Below, piece after piece: positions 13,501 through 14,983 of a stretch of 14,983 nucleotides of DNA. The DNA is taken from the NCBI GenBank assembly GCA_020024075.1, contig JAHHUJ010000026.1, positions 1-14,983 of the forward strand, written 5' to 3'. The position numbers were made by a program, and so were the translations under genes. The DNA comes from Psychrobacter sp. GTDB taxonomy: Bacteria > Pseudomonadota > Gammaproteobacteria > Pseudomonadales > Moraxellaceae. The notes beneath the pieces are model-generated. The model saw only the letters and a list, made by a program, of their open reading frames with translations. It ran no database searches and was not told the origin of the DNA. How positions within the stretch are numbered: position 1 is the first letter of the stretch; each line of letters begins with the position of its first letter.

Positions 13501-14983
13501 ATGTTATTTCCTTCCCAAAAAACATTAACCCTTGGTATGCTAGCCACGTTATCGGTACTGGCTTTGAGCGGGTGTCAGGATTCATCAAAAAGTGCTGAAG
13601 ACTCACAAAGCGTTAGTGCTAGAACTCAAGTTATTGAGGACTTAGCAGGAGTTCCTTATAATCAGTTGGTTACGTTTGACCCTCAAGAGATAAAACAAGG
13701 GGGAGATACTGGTATTACCATTACCTCCAGTGAGAGTTACTCAAAGCCTGCTTCTAATATTTCTGCTTCTCGAAAAGGTAGTTTTTTTATCGGTAATGCC
13801 TTTTTTAAACAGCCGTGGGTCGTAGCTCCTGCTAGCACTGATAGTAGAGATGGGTTGGGGGCTTTGTTTAATGTCGCAGCTTGTCAGTCTTGTCACATCA
13901 AAGATGGCCGAGGACACGCTCCTTTGCACGCTGAAGATGATGCAGACAGTTTACTCATTCGATTGGCGATTCCGGCGGCAACCGAAGAGCAGCGCAAAGC
14001 TTTAAGTCAGTCGCAAATGGAGAAGGTCGCTCATCCTGTCTATGGGGGGCAACTACAAGATAGAGGGGTACAAGGGGTGCCCGCTGAAGCCAGAATTAAA
14101 GTGACTTGGACGCAAGTTCCGGTAACTTTTGAAGATGGCTATGTGGTCAATTTACGTCGCCCTAATTTTCAGCTCGAAAATCCTGGCTATGGGCCTTTTG
14201 ATCCAGAGTTAATGGTTTCACCTCGAGTGGCCCTACCTATGATTGGGCTAGGCTTATTAGAATACATCCCAGAGCAAGCCATTAAGCGTCAATCAGATAG
14301 TGAGGATAAGGATCAGGATGGCATTAGTGGTAAATATAATTGGGTTATAGATCCAGAAACAGGCAAGCAAGCATTAGGAAGGTTTGGCTGGAAAGCAGGG
14401 CAGACTCGCCTCATTACCCAAAATATGAGTGCCTTTAATGAGGATATGGGGCTGACATCTCATATTCGTCCTGTGGAGTCTTGTACCAAAAATCAACCTG
14501 AATGCTTAAATGCCCCTACCGGAGCTGACGATCAGGGCGATGGCAAACCGCCCATTGAAGTGAGTGATGAAGTGGCGAAGTTCGTTGAGTTCTATACCCA
14601 AAACCTAGCGGTTCCTGATCGTCGTAACGCCGATGATAAAATGGTGTTAGCTGGTAAAAAACGCTTTTATGATATAGGCTGTCAAAGCTGCCACACTCCT
14701 CGTTATCAGCTTCCTAAGGGCAACGATAATAACCTAGAGCAGCACGGTCAGGTTATCTACCCTTATACAGATTTATTGTTGCATGATATGGGAGAGGATT
14801 TAGCAGACCGCACTATCGCTGGCAAGTTGCCTAGTAAAGAGGCACAAGTTGAATTCTTAGCCACCTCTTATGAGTGGCGAACCCCTGCGCTATGGGGGAT
14901 TGGTCTGGCACAAACGGTAGATCCGCAAGCCACCTTCCTACATGATGGGCGAGCACGTACCTTAATGGAGGCGGTGCTTTGGC
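13501..14983 (+). CDS. Di-heme oxidoreductase-family (DUF1111) lipoprotein, 3' end outside the window
   Basis: A frame open to the window edge gives 494 complete codons with no stop; the C-terminus is missing. The signal peptide ends in lipobox LSGC with lipidated C25, so this is an envelope protein. Two c-type heme sites are visible, both CQSCH (128-132 and 394-398). The first sits in FNVAACQSCHIKDGRGHAP and the second in YDIGCQSCHTPRY. Also present are GLGLLEYIP, DGISGKYNW, FGWKAGQ and LWGIGLAQ..FLHDGRART, all typical of the DUF1111 'thiol oxidoreductase' family related to MauG and di-heme peroxidases. The reaction is unknown. Next to imelysin proteins it may act in redox processing of iron or its ligand. 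The ATG at 13501 has a weak Shine-Dalgarno but is the natural start of the signal peptide. It probably shares the Fur-controlled promoter of the imelysin gene. Confidence 0.92.
   Translation, partial: MLFPSQKTLTLGMLATLSVLALSGCQDSSKSAEDSQSVSARTQVIEDLAGVPYNQLVTFDPQEIKQGGDTGITITSSESYSKPASNISASRKGSFFIGNAFFKQPWVVAPASTDSRDGLGALFNVAACQSCHIKDGRGHAPLHAEDDADSLLIRLAIPAATEEQRKALSQSQMEKVAHPVYGGQLQDRGVQGVPAEARIKVTWTQVPVTFEDGYVVNLRRPNFQLENPGYGPFDPELMVSPRVALPMIGLGLLEYIPEQAIKRQSDSEDKDQDGISGKYNWVIDPETGKQALGRFGWKAGQTRLITQNMSAFNEDMGLTSHIRPVESCTKNQPECLNAPTGADDQGDGKPPIEVSDEVAKFVEFYTQNLAVPDRRNADDKMVLAGKKRFYDIGCQSCHTPRYQLPKGNDNNLEQHGQVIYPYTDLLLHDMGEDLADRTIAGKLPSKEAQVEFLATSYEWRTPALWGIGLAQTVDPQATFLHDGRARTLMEAVLW

Noticed and set aside
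13741..13929. 62-codon minus-strand ORF
   Set aside because: It is antisense to the di-heme lipoprotein gene, whose two heme motifs confirm the plus frame.

Overview
This is an AT-rich chromosomal segment from a gammaproteobacterium, most likely a Moraxellaceae member close to Psychrobacter. The inference rests on an OmpA with the enterobacterial-type cysteine pair, a minC-minD-minE block in gammaproteobacterial order, the base composition, and the overall gene set. No species-specific marker was seen. There is no rRNA, tRNA, CRISPR array, transposase or prophage gene. The window is ordinary core chromosome with unusually long, repeat-rich intergenic regions.

Layout from left to right. (1) The 3' end of an ompA-type porin gene (+), followed by a very strong terminator. 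(2) A class IV-like zinc deacetylase (+). (3) On the minus strand, an OmpR-family response regulator followed by its membrane sensor kinase. The kinase has a low-complexity insert of about 125 residues inside its ATP-binding domain. (4) A roughly 810-bp intergenic region with several short tandem duplications and a pair of RstA-box-like direct repeats. (5) A four-helix cytochrome b561 (+), ending at a bidirectional terminator shared with minE. (6) A minus-strand cluster, read in the order acyltransferase, S1-S4 voltage-sensor-like membrane protein without a pore, minC, minD, minE. (7) A roughly 790-bp intergenic region with a perfect 16-bp palindrome, degenerate tandem repeats and a long inverted repeat. 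(8) A YiaD-type OmpA lipoprotein (+) with its terminator. (9) An iron-regulated pair (+): an imelysin-family lipoprotein, then a di-heme (DUF1111-type) lipoprotein cut by the window end. A near-consensus sigma-70 promoter overlaid by a Fur box precedes the pair.

How the genes fit together. OmpA and the YiaD-like lipoprotein both carry peptidoglycan-binding OmpA domains and belong to the envelope. The acyltransferase, voltage-sensor-like protein and MinCDE lie in one transcriptional direction. MinD binds membrane through an amphipathic tail that is sensitive to lipid composition and membrane potential, so a lipid-remodelling enzyme and a potential-sensing fold beside minCDE is the most thought-provoking arrangement here, although any functional link is inference. 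The imelysin/di-heme pair looks like a periplasmic or outer-membrane iron-acquisition module repressed by Fur.

Start codons were corrected where the ribosome binding site or family alignment required it: deacetylase at 520, response regulator at 4084, YiaD-like at 10941, and GTG for minD. The di-heme gene at 13501 is open to the right edge.
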